A stretch of DNA of 64,000 nucleotides from Paenibacillus radicis (ex Gao et al. 2016). Its GTDB lineage: Bacteria > Bacillota > Bacilli > Paenibacillales > Paenibacillaceae. The stretch lies in contig NZ_BMHY01000001.1 in assembly GCF_014641555.1 (NCBI RefSeq), positions 965,678 through 1,029,677 on the forward strand. Direction: 5' to 3'. The notes under the pieces were generated by a model. That model was not told where the DNA came from and ran no database searches. It saw only the letters and a list, made by a program, of their open reading frames with translations. A program made the translations under genes and the position numbers. This document shows positions 55,970 through 64,000 of the stretch, in pieces; position 1 is the first letter of the stretch, and the number at the start of each line of letters is the position of its first letter.

Positions 55970-56932
55970 CTATTTAATCTCTTTCATAAAAGCTCTAAAG
56001 TCTTCGGCGATTTCTTTGGATTTGGTATGATGCAAATAGTGTTCCCCATCCATTGTGATTACTTTTCCATGAACAGAATCTTTAATTTGCTCTTCATGCA
56101 GCGGTACCCATGTGCTTATTACCGGGTTGTTTGCTTGGATAAAGAAAATAAGCGGAAGCTCTTTCGGGAATGTTAAGTGTTGGGCTGCTTGGAAGTTAGG
56201 ATAAATGTTTACCATTTCATTCAAGTAGTTGGATGTGTAAGCATTTCGGAGCGTAATCAATTGTAACTGCTCCTTTGTTTTATCGTCATACGGCAATCCA
56301 TCATAAGCGCTGCCGCCTATCTTCAACAGCAATCTGCCGAAACCGGATTCTCGGAGCAGTTTTAGTTTGCCTGTATCAAATTTAACATCCATACCTGGCT
56401 GTGTTGGAACACTGCTGTCAATTCCGGCAAAAGCGATCACTTCGTTCTCATATTTATTTACATAATCGATTCCGTAAATACCGGCAATGGAGTGACCCAT
56501 TAGAATGTAACGGTCAATTTTCAGCGCCTGTAAAGCTTCATGAACTTCACTGACAATATTGGCCGTGTTCCTTTCTTTATCCGTCATATCACTTAGTCCA
56601 TAACCAAAGGGCTCAACGACAGCGACTCTGTAATAAGGTGCCAGCTCTTCAATTAGCGGCTTGAAGTCAATGGCGGGCGCGGCTGTTCCAAAACCAGGAA
56701 GGAGCACGATTGTTTCTTCGCCTTCCCCTTGAATCGTAACGTTCATTTTTTTACCGTCTACCGGAACGAGCTGACCGTAGGTTTCAATTTTCTTCTGGTC
56801 CGTTTTGTTGCTGATTACATTAACGATATATACAATAGCTATAAATAGTAAGATTGCTATCGCGATACCGCCTACAATTTTAAGCAGGATACGAAGCGCT
56901 TTGTTTTTCTTCGTGCCTTCTTTTTGTGTCAT
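55970..56932 (-). CDS. Membrane-anchored alpha/beta hydrolase
   Basis: A 320-residue protein with an N-terminal transmembrane anchor (ILLKIVGGIAIAILLFIAIV) and an extracytoplasmic alpha/beta hydrolase domain: nucleophile Ser148 in GHSIAG, oxyanion PGFG, and His in DGEHYLHH. ATG 56932 lies nine bases after AGGAG; an ATG six bases upstream is too close. Substrate unknown. Confidence 0.86.
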   Translation of the reverse strand: MTQKEGTKKNKALRILLKIVGGIAIAILLFIAIVYIVNVISNKTDQKKIETYGQLVPVDGKKMNVTIQGEGEETIVLLPGFGTAAPAIDFKPLIEELAPYYRVAVVEPFGYGLSDMTDKERNTANIVSEVHEALQALKIDRYILMGHSIAGIYGIDYVNKYENEVIAFAGIDSSVPTQPGMDVKFDTGKLKLLRESGFGRLLLKIGGSAYDGLPYDDKTKEQLQLITLRNAYTSNYLNEMVNIYPNFQAAQHLTFPKELPLIFFIQANNPVISTWVPLHEEQIKDSVHGKVITMDGEHYLHHTKSKEIAEDFRAFMKEIK

Positions 56933-57052
56933 TCTCATCTGCTCCTGTCTCTATCTATATATTGGGCTGCCTTACAAGCCGTTAATGAAACATTACACGA
57001 CGAAAATGTACTCCTCATGACGCCAATATGAACGGAATATGAACGAGCAAAA

Positions 57053-57109
57053 AAAAGCTGCATCGTCACATGCACAGAAGTTGCGTTTGCATGTGACGAT
57101 GCAGCTTTT
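57053..57109. terminator. Very long terminator hairpin
   Basis: A perfect 22-bp stem (AAAAGCTGCATCGTCACATGCA) with a 13-base loop. It follows the histidine kinase gene (minus strand) and has T or A runs on both sides. Confidence 0.88.
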
Positions 57110-57135
57110 ATTAGGAAACATTTGCTTTATTACAG

Positions 57136-58503
57136 TTAATCGTGTGGCGCAGCAATGGGCAAAGTGATGATAAAGGCCGTTCCTTGCCCGGGCTCGCTTT
57201 CCACTCGAATGTCGCCCTGATGAAGCGATACGATCTGTTTAACGATGGCCAGTCCCATGCCGCTGCCGCTATACTTGCGGCTATGTGAACGATCAGCCTT
57301 GAAAAATCGTTCGAATATACGCTTCTGGTCTTCCTGGGTAATGCCAATGCCTTTGTCCGCTATTCGGATGACCACATTTTTAATATCTTGCTTCATACTG
57401 ACGGCAATGACGCCGCCATCCATCGAAAATTTGATGCTGTTGCCGATGATATTCGTCCACACTTGATTTAATTGATCATGATCGGCTGTTAGCTTGATCG
57501 CTTTCAGATTAAGTTCAAACCGTATGTTGCGGGCCGACCATTGCGGCTGGATCGCCACAATGACCCGTCTGATCTGCTCATCAAGGCTTAATGTAACCAA
57601 TTGCAACTGCTGGGATGGCGATTCAAGCAAACTAAGCTTTAACAGGCTGGCGCTCATCTTCGACATCCGATTAGCTTCAGCGATAATAATATCGAGATAA
57701 CGGCTTCGATCGGCAGCAGAGATGTCAACTTGCTTGAGTGCCAGAGCATAACCGGATATCGAGGTGAGCGGGGACTGCACTTCATGGGACACATTCGCTA
57801 CAAATTCCCTGCGCATATGCTCAAGCTGCTGCAAATCGTACATCATCTCTTCAAAGCTGCGCGCCAACGTGCCCAATTCGCCTTTTTGCTTAATATTGAG
57901 CTTGACGTTGAAATTTCCATCTGCAATATGCCTTGTCGCAATTGTCAGCTTCTTGATCGGTCTGACCAGGAACACGGCAGCTATGACAATAATGAGACTT
58001 CCTGTTATTAGCGAAAGGGCCGAAAAGTTTAAAAGCCACTTGACGACAAAAGAGGTGGAAGGAAAAGCTCTCGGTTCCACAAAGATCGCTTTTGCTCCCG
58101 AATCAGTAGTCAATCGCAGTCCTAACAGAGTAGTGGATATACCAGTTGGATTGACATGTACAATTTCCCCGTTCAGCACTCGATGTATTTGTTCCTTAGA
58201 CACAGCAGCAGCAGTACGTCCGTTAAGTGTTCCGAAAGACTGATACTGGCCGTTCTCATCAAACATTCGAATGTGATAGGAATTGAGCTGTTGCATTCCA
58301 CTTACATAAGCATCGGCTTCAGCTGAAGGTAATGCCTCGTAAATCCGGGCGACGTCCTGGGCGAAGTAGAGCAAGGGGAATTTCAAATTTTCGTTCAGTT
58401 GATCTTTGTATGCCCAAGTGGCCACAAAATAAGCGATGACCGTGCCCGCGGTGACCGAAATAATAAAGGTCAATACGACTCGTGTATATAAGGATCGGAT
58501 CAT
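57136..58503 (-). CDS. Sensor histidine kinase (HAMP, OmpR-partner type)
   Basis: A 455-residue kinase: helix near 9-29, extracytoplasmic sensor, helix near 160-185, HAMP, HisKA with His240 (NVSHEVQSPLTS) and ATPase domain (NIIGNSIKFS, GSGMGLAIV). Its ATG overlaps the regulator stop by four bases, so the two form one operon. Signal unknown. Confidence 0.92.
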   Translation of the reverse strand: MIRSLYTRVVLTFIISVTAGTVIAYFVATWAYKDQLNENLKFPLLYFAQDVARIYEALPSAEADAYVSGMQQLNSYHIRMFDENGQYQSFGTLNGRTAAAVSKEQIHRVLNGEIVHVNPTGISTTLLGLRLTTDSGAKAIFVEPRAFPSTSFVVKWLLNFSALSLITGSLIIVIAAVFLVRPIKKLTIATRHIADGNFNVKLNIKQKGELGTLARSFEEMMYDLQQLEHMRREFVANVSHEVQSPLTSISGYALALKQVDISAADRSRYLDIIIAEANRMSKMSASLLKLSLLESPSQQLQLVTLSLDEQIRRVIVAIQPQWSARNIRFELNLKAIKLTADHDQLNQVWTNIIGNSIKFSMDGGVIAVSMKQDIKNVVIRIADKGIGITQEDQKRIFERFFKADRSHSRKYSGSGMGLAIVKQIVSLHQGDIRVESEPGQGTAFIITLPIAAPHD

Positions 58504-59174
58504 TCGTCGACCTCAAGCCGATACCCAAGCCCGCGTACCGTCTCAATCCGAAAATCAGGCGTCGACGCGAATCGTTCGCGCAGACGTTTAATGTGCACAT
58601 CGATGGTTCGATCATCTCCAGCATAATTGATGCCCCATATCTGATCGATCAACTGCTCACGGGTATACACTTGTCCAGGCGTTCCAGCCAGCTTGTACAA
58701 CAGTTCAAACTCCTTAAGAGGCAGCGTGAGCGACTCGGACCCTCTCATTACCTTATAAGTTTGACGATCCAGCGTGACATTGCCGAATTGAATCGTCTGC
58801 GTGGAACCGATGCGGTACCGCTTCAGCAATGCTCGAACGCGTACCGTGAGCTCCAATGGGTCAAATGGTTTCGTCAAGTAATCGTCCGTTCCCAGTTCGA
58901 ATCCTTTTACTTTTTCCCACGTTTCGCCTCTAGCCGTCAACATAAGCAGCGGAAGATCCGGATTCGCTTTTCTCAATTCCTTGCATAACGTCCAGCCATC
59001 CATAATCGGCATCATAATATCAAGGACGACAAGATCGACTTGAGTGGAGGCATACACGGTTAAGGCTTCCTTGCCGTCTTCGGCTTCCACCGTTGTGAAA
59101 CCATCATTTCGGAGAAATAAGCAAACAAGTTCGCGAATGTTCGCATCGTCGTCAGCAACCAGTATCGTAGGCAT
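58500..59174 (-). CDS. OmpR/PhoB-family response regulator
   Basis: A 224-residue regulator: receiver with phospho-acceptor Asp52 (VVLDIMMP) and acidic pair D8/D9, then a winged-helix domain (GDDRTIDVHIKRLRERF). It is the partner of the kinase that follows. It is divergent from the YHYH protein gene, a possible target. Confidence 0.93.
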   Translation of the reverse strand: MPTILVADDDANIRELVCLFLRNDGFTTVEAEDGKEALTVYASTQVDLVVLDIMMPIMDGWTLCKELRKANPDLPLLMLTARGETWEKVKGFELGTDDYLTKPFDPLELTVRVRALLKRYRIGSTQTIQFGNVTLDRQTYKVMRGSESLTLPLKEFELLYKLAGTPGQVYTREQLIDQIWGINYAGDDRTIDVHIKRLRERFASTPDFRIETVRGLGYRLEVDE

Positions 59175-59292
59175 TCGTTCCCTCTTTTCCTGTTGTTCAT
59201 TCTCATCACTATACTATAAATCGCCAACGTTGCATAAATCGCACACGATGAAGTCAATAATTTTGTGAAAACCGCCATCTGTAGATCGAATG

Positions 59293-59301
59293 CTGGTATA
59301 A
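59293..59301 (+). promoter_or_regulatory. Extended -10 promoter of the YHYH gene
   Basis: TGGTATAAT gives a perfect -10 with the TGn extension; the -35 region is weak, as is usual for this type. It lies 35 bp before the start codon. Confidence 0.65.
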
Positions 59302-59335
59302 TTTAACTATTATACAGAAGATATGGGGGATTCCA

Positions 59336-60097
59336 TTGAAAAAAACAGTGGTCAGTTCGATTATTCTTGCATTATTTTTCACGATGTTAATGCCGCTTGC
59401 AGCCTTTGCCCATTCCGGGCGTACGGACAGCAACGGGGGACATAACTGTTCGGAAAAGTCCAAACGAAAGGGGTTATGTACCGGCTACCATTACCATAAT
59501 GGCGGTAAAAGCTCGGGCAGCAGTTCCAACAGCAGTTCCAGTTCGAGCTCCAGATCAAGCGGCAGTTCCAGTTCATCCAGTTCCAGCTCGAATTCATCGT
59601 CTTCTGCTCCGAAAGTGAAAGTAATTTATAATGAAACGGCTCCGTATCCTCATTGTAAAAAAGTGAAGGATGTTTATCGTTCCAGCAGCGGAAAGTATGT
59701 CTACTACGACCGGGAATGGGATTGCAATAAGTATACGGAAGGCGGCGCGGTATATACGAACAGCAGCATGAGTTTGTATGTAAACGACAAAAATTTTAGC
59801 CTGCAGCAAGGCTTTATTAGTATTAAGGATTCAAGTTATATCTATATAAGAGATTTCAGCCAGGCGTTTGGATTCCAGATCGAGATCGATAAATCGAAAA
59901 ACGTTAGTTTAAAAGCAAAAGATAATACGATTAAGATCTATGCGGAGAGTAAAAAGATTTATTTGAACGGGGCCTATACCGGCTTCAATGCGGTTAAGGC
60001 TGACGGACAGTATTATCTGCCGTTCCGAGCGTCCGTGACGTGGGCCAAGGCAAAAATCGATTCCATAGACAGCTCTGCTGTTTATGTCTCCAAATAG
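59336..60097 (+). CDS. Secreted YHYH-domain protein with Ser-rich linker and stalk-like domain
   Basis: A 253-residue secreted protein. The signal peptide ends near AFA-HSG. A YHYH domain follows (HSGRTDSNGGH, LCTGYHYHNGG), then a linker of about 35 residues almost all Ser, and a C-terminal domain like the copper amine oxidase N-terminal (stalk) fold (YIYIRDFSQAFG, YYLPFRASVTW). It starts with TTG behind GGGGG. Function unknown; likely cell-wall related. Confidence 0.82.
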   Translation: MKKTVVSSIILALFFTMLMPLAAFAHSGRTDSNGGHNCSEKSKRKGLCTGYHYHNGGKSSGSSSNSSSSSSSRSSGSSSSSSSSSNSSSSAPKVKVIYNETAPYPHCKKVKDVYRSSSGKYVYYDREWDCNKYTEGGAVYTNSSMSLYVNDKNFSLQQGFISIKDSSYIYIRDFSQAFGFQIEIDKSKNVSLKAKDNTIKIYAESKKIYLNGAYTGFNAVKADGQYYLPFRASVTWAKAKIDSIDSSAVYVSK

Positions 60098-60123
60098 CTG
60101 GCGGCGATCAGAATCCGCACTGA

Positions 60124-60339
60124 GGAGGATTTTTTGCTCGATGTACGACGAAGAAATACGCCGTTCAATTCTCGGAACTTCGTTTTCACCGTTTTCACGG
60201 GTATGTTGTGAATGTGCTCGAAGCAGTGGAAGTATCCAAATCGGCAGCTATTCGTAAATGGCTAGAGCACTTGAATATTAGCGAGAAGGAAGCGATCGCC
60301 TTCGGTGATGGCGGGAGGGAAAAACAGCCGAAACGCTAA
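60124..60339 (+). pseudogene. Fragment of a Cof-type HAD hydrolase
   Basis: An open frame without start encodes the C-terminal HAD segment: FSELRFHRFHGYVVNVLEAV, the VSKSAAIRKWLEHL helix and EAIAFGDG. The expected ND of the GDGxND motif is missing; the frame ends nine codons later. Both ends are lost, so it is a remnant. The stretch 60098-60385 holds nothing else but the tetR promoter. Confidence 0.7.
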
Positions 60340-60350
60340 TGCTGCCGAAG

Positions 60351-60379
60351 TTGACAATTTACTTACTGGATGGTAGGTT
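60351..60379 (+). promoter_or_regulatory. Promoter and operator of the tetR gene at 60386
   Basis: TTGACA, 17-bp spacer, TAGGTT. The imperfect palindrome ACTTAC-TGGATG-GTAGGT (60361-60378) overlaps the spacer and -10, as in autoregulated TetR genes. The predicted start lies at or next to the ATG. Confidence 0.55.
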
Positions 60380-60385
60380 TTTCGT

Positions 60386-60958
60386 ATGAATACGAAAAAT
60401 AACACTCTGCAAAGTATTATGGATAGTGGCCTTAGGCTCGTTCAGGAACGCGGATATAATGGGTTCAGCTATGCGGATATTGCGGAAGCCGTCGGTATTC
60501 GCAAGGCGAGCATTCATTATCATTTTCCTGCGAAGCAAGATTTGGTACAGGCCGTGCTTATTCGATATCGCATGGACTTTGTCCATAAACTCGAACAAAT
60601 AAATCTTCAGCTTATAAATGGAAGGGAGAAGCTGCAGCTTTTTTTCAATCTGTATCGGGAGACGTTGGAAAACAACACCAAGCTATGTTTATGTTCCATG
60701 ATGGCAGCCGAGCTGAATTCTTTTCCCGAGGAAATTCGAAATGAACTGAATGTTTTCTTCCGGGCTAATGAGAAGTGGATAGAAGATGTTCTGGAGCAAG
60801 GGAAAAAAGAAGGCGAGTTAGACGCGTCAATGCATGCGGGTGAACAAGCCAAAATTCTCATCGCTTTTGTGCAAGGCGCTCAATTGTTATCCCGAACTTC
60901 CGGCGAGATGGGCTACTATGATGCTTTGGTTGCGAATGTGATGAGCAGCTTGAAGTGA
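60386..60958 (+). CDS. TetR/AcrR-family transcriptional regulator
   Basis: A 190-residue regulator with helix-turn-helix SYADIAEAVGIRKASIHYHF and a TetR_C-type ligand domain. The only ribosome-site-like sequence is GGTAGG, within the operator. No co-directional target gene follows; it may act on itself and on distant genes. Confidence 0.87.
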   Translation: MNTKNNTLQSIMDSGLRLVQERGYNGFSYADIAEAVGIRKASIHYHFPAKQDLVQAVLIRYRMDFVHKLEQINLQLINGREKLQLFFNLYRETLENNTKLCLCSMMAAELNSFPEEIRNELNVFFRANEKWIEDVLEQGKKEGELDASMHAGEQAKILIAFVQGAQLLSRTSGEMGYYDALVANVMSSLK

Positions 60959-61325
60959 TGCACTAGCCCCGGGTTCGCTGCGCATTTTGGTTCATGCTGT
61001 CGTTCTTGATTCCATGATCTCATCGCTTACACGATGCAACATGAAGAGAATCTTCAAAATGCCATCATGAACTCAAAATGCTCCGCTCTCCCTAATGCAC
61101 GCAGCACCAACTGAGCAAGCAAATAGTTGCCGTGCAAACACAAGCCGTGCAAACAAATGCTGTGCATTCACAAAGTACGTGAAATACAGTACAAGACTGT
61201 ACAGCAAGTTTGGGGCATCTAGACAAACATCTAGAGTCTAGTCAAATATAACGAGTTTCCACACTCAATTAGCGCTTGTGGCAGTCCTCAAGGGTAGTCA
61301 GGTTTTCGCGTTATAAAGGCAGCAT

Positions 61326-61520
61326 TTCGAATCAAAATGTAAAAATACATGCTGGGAGCCGCTTTTTCGCCGATTTATCGCATCAAAATGCAAAAGTGCA
61401 GGCTGATCTGCCTGAAAAGCATCAATTGGGCAAAGTTGAAGCGTTTGAAATGTACTTTTGCATTTTGATGACTGTTTTGAGCGATTTGAGGCTCGTCAAA
61501 ATGTACTTTTGCATTTCGAA
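61326..61520. repeat. Four copies of an 18-19-bp inverted repeat
   Basis: TCAAAATGTAAAAATACAT (61332-61350) and TCAAAATGCAAAAGTGCA (61383-61400) face two inverted copies, TGTACTTTTGCATTTTGA (61451-61468) and TGTACTTTTGCATTTCGA (61502-61519). The pairs are nested and could fold into a long stem. Part of the 1.16-kb gene-free stretch 60959-62119; 61128-61201 holds further short repeats (CCGTGCAAACA twice, TACAGT-N5-ACTGTA). Confidence 0.75.
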
Positions 61521-61820
61521 CCGCATTAGCACATCAATTTGCGAGGGGAGATCAGCGGCAGCGAACCGTTTAATGAGAGGAAATTAATATTAATTTCTGC
61601 TGCGGACAAACAGAGCGGGTAGGCAATTGATTTGGAAATTGATGATGGCGGATCGGCCGCATTAGCAGCCATTTTACCGAGAACTGTTCGCTAGAAACAC
61701 GCATAGCTGCGGCCATAGCTCGGCTTTGAGCATTAGCGCTTTCTATTCTGTTTTGAAGCTGCGGCGGTCCATCAAAAAATGAAAAGTACGTTGTTTTCTC
61801 TGCGTTTTTCTATACATTCT

Positions 61821-61848
61821 AACCACCTTGAAAAAGGTGGTTTTATTT
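61821..61848 (+). terminator. Orphan terminator-like hairpin
   Basis: AACCACCTT-GAAA-AAGGTGGTT is a perfect 9-bp stem with a GNRA loop and a T-rich tail (TTTATTTTT). No gene lies upstream on this strand for 850 bp, so it may end a small RNA. Confidence 0.65.
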
Positions 61849-61984
61849 TTCTCATTTTCAGGACGTATTAAGGTTGCTATGTTACAATACTTAGGAATGC
61901 TTTGTCTGTAAAATAATGGGTGACCGACCATCTGTCGAAGCTAGCAGGAATTTGATAGAGTAACTCGAATAATTGGTAATAGGC

Positions 61985-62003
61985 CGATATCTTGCCGATA
62001 TCG
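61985..62003. promoter_or_regulatory. Inverted repeat before the ECF sigma gene
   Basis: CGATATC-TTGCC-GATATCG has perfect 7-bp arms, 117 bp before the sigma factor gene. A possible regulator site. Confidence 0.4.
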
Positions 62004-62119
62004 TCTAACATATAATCATTTTTTTAATCTAATGACCGCAACTTTTCGCTTCCGGTTCGGTACAATGATACATAATCGAACTGGGAAGAAGAATTCGCAG
62101 GTGAGGAGGTTCGCCTGTC

Positions 62120-62716
62120 ATGACTGATTCCCAATTAATAAGAGAAATTAAAGAAGGCAATATTGAGCTGTATTCCGAGCTGATGCGCCGATATCAACGC
62201 AAGATTCTATCATTTATCTATCATATGCTCAAGAGCGCAAAGCTGGAATTGCTGGCGGAAGACTTGTGCTCGGAAACCTTTTATAAAGCTTATCGAAGCT
62301 TGCATTCCTTTCGTGAAGTGGATGCTTCTTTTTCCACGTGGCTATATACGATTGCACGCAACACGGTGCTGAGCGAACTCCGGAAGCAGAAAGCAGCTAG
62401 TTTGCCGCTGGAGGAATCGGGACATATTCCGATTGCCTCGCCCGAGTCGGCTCCCGAGCATCTCGTATTGCGCAACGAACGTATGGCGATGGTTCGCGAT
62501 GCGATCAACAATTTGCCGGAGAAGCAGCGTTCGGCATTAATTCTTCGGGAATATGACCAATTAGACTATCAAGAGATTGCCAACATTTTAGGACAGACGG
62601 TCAGCTCCGTGAAATCGCTGCTATTCCGGGCAAGGGCGAGCGTCAAGACGCAGCTTGAGCCTTATTTCGGCGATACGCAGATGATGGAGGAATTCGAAGG
62701 GATGAAAACGCGATGA
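62120..62716 (+). CDS. ECF sigma factor
   Basis: A 198-residue sigma-70-family protein: region 2 (ELYSELMRRYQRKILSFIYH, then FREVDASFSTWLYTIARN) and region 4 (LPEKQRSALILREYDQLDYQ, then SVKSLLFRARASVK). It directs RNA polymerase to a small stress regulon. GTGAGGAGG precedes the ATG. Its stop overlaps the anti-sigma start (ATGA). Confidence 0.92.
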   Translation: MTDSQLIREIKEGNIELYSELMRRYQRKILSFIYHMLKSAKLELLAEDLCSETFYKAYRSLHSFREVDASFSTWLYTIARNTVLSELRKQKAASLPLEESGHIPIASPESAPEHLVLRNERMAMVRDAINNLPEKQRSALILREYDQLDYQEIANILGQTVSSVKSLLFRARASVKTQLEPYFGDTQMMEEFEGMKTR

Positions 62717-63318
62717 ACTGCGAGGACGTTCAACACAAATTCAGCATGTATTGGGAATTGTCCGAGGAGGATCCGATAAGGGAAGAGATGGAGGCCCATC
62801 TGCTGGAGTGCGAACACTGCACGGAGCAGTTTCGTCTTTGGGAAGAGAGCGAATCGCTGATTCGCTTCATGCCGGAGGTGGAGGATGAGGACCATCTTGG
62901 CCCGATCGATCATGTGAATCGGAACGTAATGGATCGGATTTATGCGGAGCAGTCATGGCTCATGCCGGTTGCTCAGAAAAGTTACCATTTCTCCAAGTCT
63001 TTCCGTCGCAACTTGGCTATCGTGATCGCCGGGTGCATGGCGATGTTTACCTGCGCCCTCATCTTTTTCGTGATCGACTACGATAACCATCCATCTGACG
63101 AGAAGATGGCTCAGTTGACGGGGCTAATGGACACAGCTAATGCGTCCGGCAACGGCCTTGTCATTAGTGCAGAGTATGAGGTTCCCGTAGCAAGCATAAG
63201 CGATCCCTTCGTGTTGAAAGTCGTCCCTGCATTCCCGCAATATTGGGCCGCACTGGCTCTTCTAGGCATTATTATTACAATGCTGATCTTGAACTGGCTG
63301 TCGCGAACCCGCAACTGA
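62713..63318 (+). CDS. Zinc-finger anti-sigma factor
   Basis: A 201-residue membrane protein. The cytoplasmic N-terminus has the ZAS motif HLLECEHC (HxxxCxxC), and two helices (IVIAGCMAMFTCALIFFVI; ALALLGIIITMLILNWL) flank an extracytoplasmic loop of about 60 residues. It should hold the sigma factor inactive until a membrane or wall stress. Four-base overlap with the sigma gene. Confidence 0.9.
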   Translation: MNCEDVQHKFSMYWELSEEDPIREEMEAHLLECEHCTEQFRLWEESESLIRFMPEVEDEDHLGPIDHVNRNVMDRIYAEQSWLMPVAQKSYHFSKSFRRNLAIVIAGCMAMFTCALIFFVIDYDNHPSDEKMAQLTGLMDTANASGNGLVISAEYEVPVASISDPFVLKVVPAFPQYWAALALLGIIITMLILNWLSRTRN

Positions 63319-63362
63319 CAACTGAACATGCAATCTATAGACGAATGAATATCCACCGTGAA

Positions 63363-63397
63363 GCCGATCGGGCGAAATAACCCGTATCGGTTTTTTT
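63363..63397 (+). terminator. Terminator of the sigma/anti-sigma operon
   Basis: CCGAT-CGGG pairs with CCCGT-ATCGG (one bulge), then seven T. Confidence 0.8.
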
Positions 63398-63484
63398 GCT
63401 GTTCCTTCGTTTGAAAATATAAATTTTTCCCCATAATGGTACTAATTCACGAAGATGCAGGCATTACTGAGAGGGGGAGTGGCG

Positions 63485-64000
63485 ATGAATTTTTCAGATA
63501 TGCTCGGTTACGCCGATATTGGCCAGCTTAGCAGAATTGCTTCCGTGTACCGCTGCGAATGCAACGGGCACTCGAAAAATGATTTAATTCAATCGATTCT
63601 CTCAACACTCAGCCGAAACGATGTATTCGAAGCGCAAATCAATGGAATGAATGTTGAGGAGCTGCGCTTTCTGAATTCATTAATGTTCGAGACGCGGGAT
63701 TCATTCAGTCTGGAGGAATTAATCGCACGCGTACAGCAGAGCAAGTTCGGAGAAACCGAACCGCCGGTCACGCAGGCCGAGCAGCAGGAACCGCCGGTCA
63801 AGCCGAAACGTTCCCGGAAAAAAAGCGAACCGCAGCCGGTAAAGGAAGTAACTCCACGGGATATTATTGCACGGTTTAAGCATCAGGGCTGGTTATTCAA
63901 CGGTTTTAGCGGTCCCAACCGCTACTTGTTTCAAGTGCCGCATGATTTACGCACCCGGTTTCGAGATACACTTAAGCGCAAATATGCGGCCCAGCTGCAA
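63485..64000 (+). CDS. Unrecognised protein, 3' end cut by window
   Basis: An open frame of 172 codons to the window edge. ATG follows GAGAGGGGGAGTGGCG. Residues 1-90 look helical and SAP-like (ISQLSRIAS-type start, KNDLIQSIL). A Pro/Lys-rich linker follows (KPKRSRKKSEP), then a second domain starting VTPRDIIARFKHQGW. The basic linker suggests a nucleic-acid-binding role; I do not recognise the family. Confidence 0.7.
   Translation, partial: MNFSDMLGYADIGQLSRIASVYRCECNGHSKNDLIQSILSTLSRNDVFEAQINGMNVEELRFLNSLMFETRDSFSLEELIARVQQSKFGETEPPVTQAEQQEPPVKPKRSRKKSEPQPVKEVTPRDIIARFKHQGWLFNGFSGPNRYLFQVPHDLRTRFRDTLKRKYAAQLQ

Noticed and set aside
61276..61587. 103-codon open frame in the gene-free stretch
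   Set aside because: It runs through the inverted repeats, has no ribosome site and shows no protein-like pattern.
1..64000. rRNA, tRNA, prophage or integrase genes
   Set aside because: None of the expected sequences or proteins were found on reading both strands.

Overview
The window reads as a chromosomal segment of a spore-forming, Gram-positive, Paenibacillus-like member of the Bacillales. Supporting signs are strong AGGAGG-type ribosome binding sites, frequent GTG/TTG starts, a GerA-type germinant receptor operon, coat and surface genes (CotD, CotS-like kinase, YheC/D ATP-grasp, collagen-like BclA-type protein), AraC regulators with membrane sensor halves, and sugar ABC importers that lack their own ATPase. 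I saw no rRNA, tRNA, prophage or CRISPR. The genus call is an inference from gene content.

Layout. 0-2.1 kb: an AraC regulator (cut by the window edge) divergent from an SDR reductase. 2.2-12.2 kb: a glycan-use locus with a cytoplasmic GH30 hydrolase, a membrane AraC sensor-regulator, two permeases, a binding lipoprotein and a secreted GH30 enzyme with binding modules; a perfect cre-like palindrome lies in front. 12.4-16.2 kb: the three-gene GerA-type operon. 17.2-24.6 kb: a second sensor-regulator/permease/permease/lipoprotein locus, followed by a lectin-like domain fused to two VOC domains. 24.7-30.5 kb: TetR plus aldo/keto reductase with a very clear operator, a MITE-like element beside a gene fragment, a histidine phosphatase, and a LysR regulator divergent from a nitronate monooxygenase/hydrolase pair.

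30.6-37.3 kb: BlaI/BlaR1-type pair with twin operators, a YheC/D coat protein, a collagen-like protein, AraC regulator, EamA exporter and a small Asn-rich protein. 37.5-41.4 kb (minus strand): a complete ECF importer (S component, EcfA1, EcfA2, EcfT) with an embedded TudS-related putative desulfidase behind one promoter and a structured leader. 41.6-48.7 kb: MarR, two GNATs, a 1044-residue hybrid kinase, CotD, a small PH-like protein, DinB and PAP2. 48.9-54.8 kb: a TGGSR/TGGNR repeat protein and a likely spore-surface glycan cluster (UDP-glucose pyrophosphorylase, UDP-glucose dehydrogenase, epimerase, GT4, CotS-like kinase). 55-60.1 kb: VanZ-like protein, anchored hydrolase, OmpR-type two-component pair and a YHYH protein. 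60.1-64 kb: HAD fragment, TetR, a 1.1-kb gene-free stretch with inverted repeats, an ECF sigma/anti-sigma pair and a gene cut by the window end.

The least described units are the ECF-TudS module, the lectin-VOC-VOC fusion and the repeat-rich spore-surface genes.
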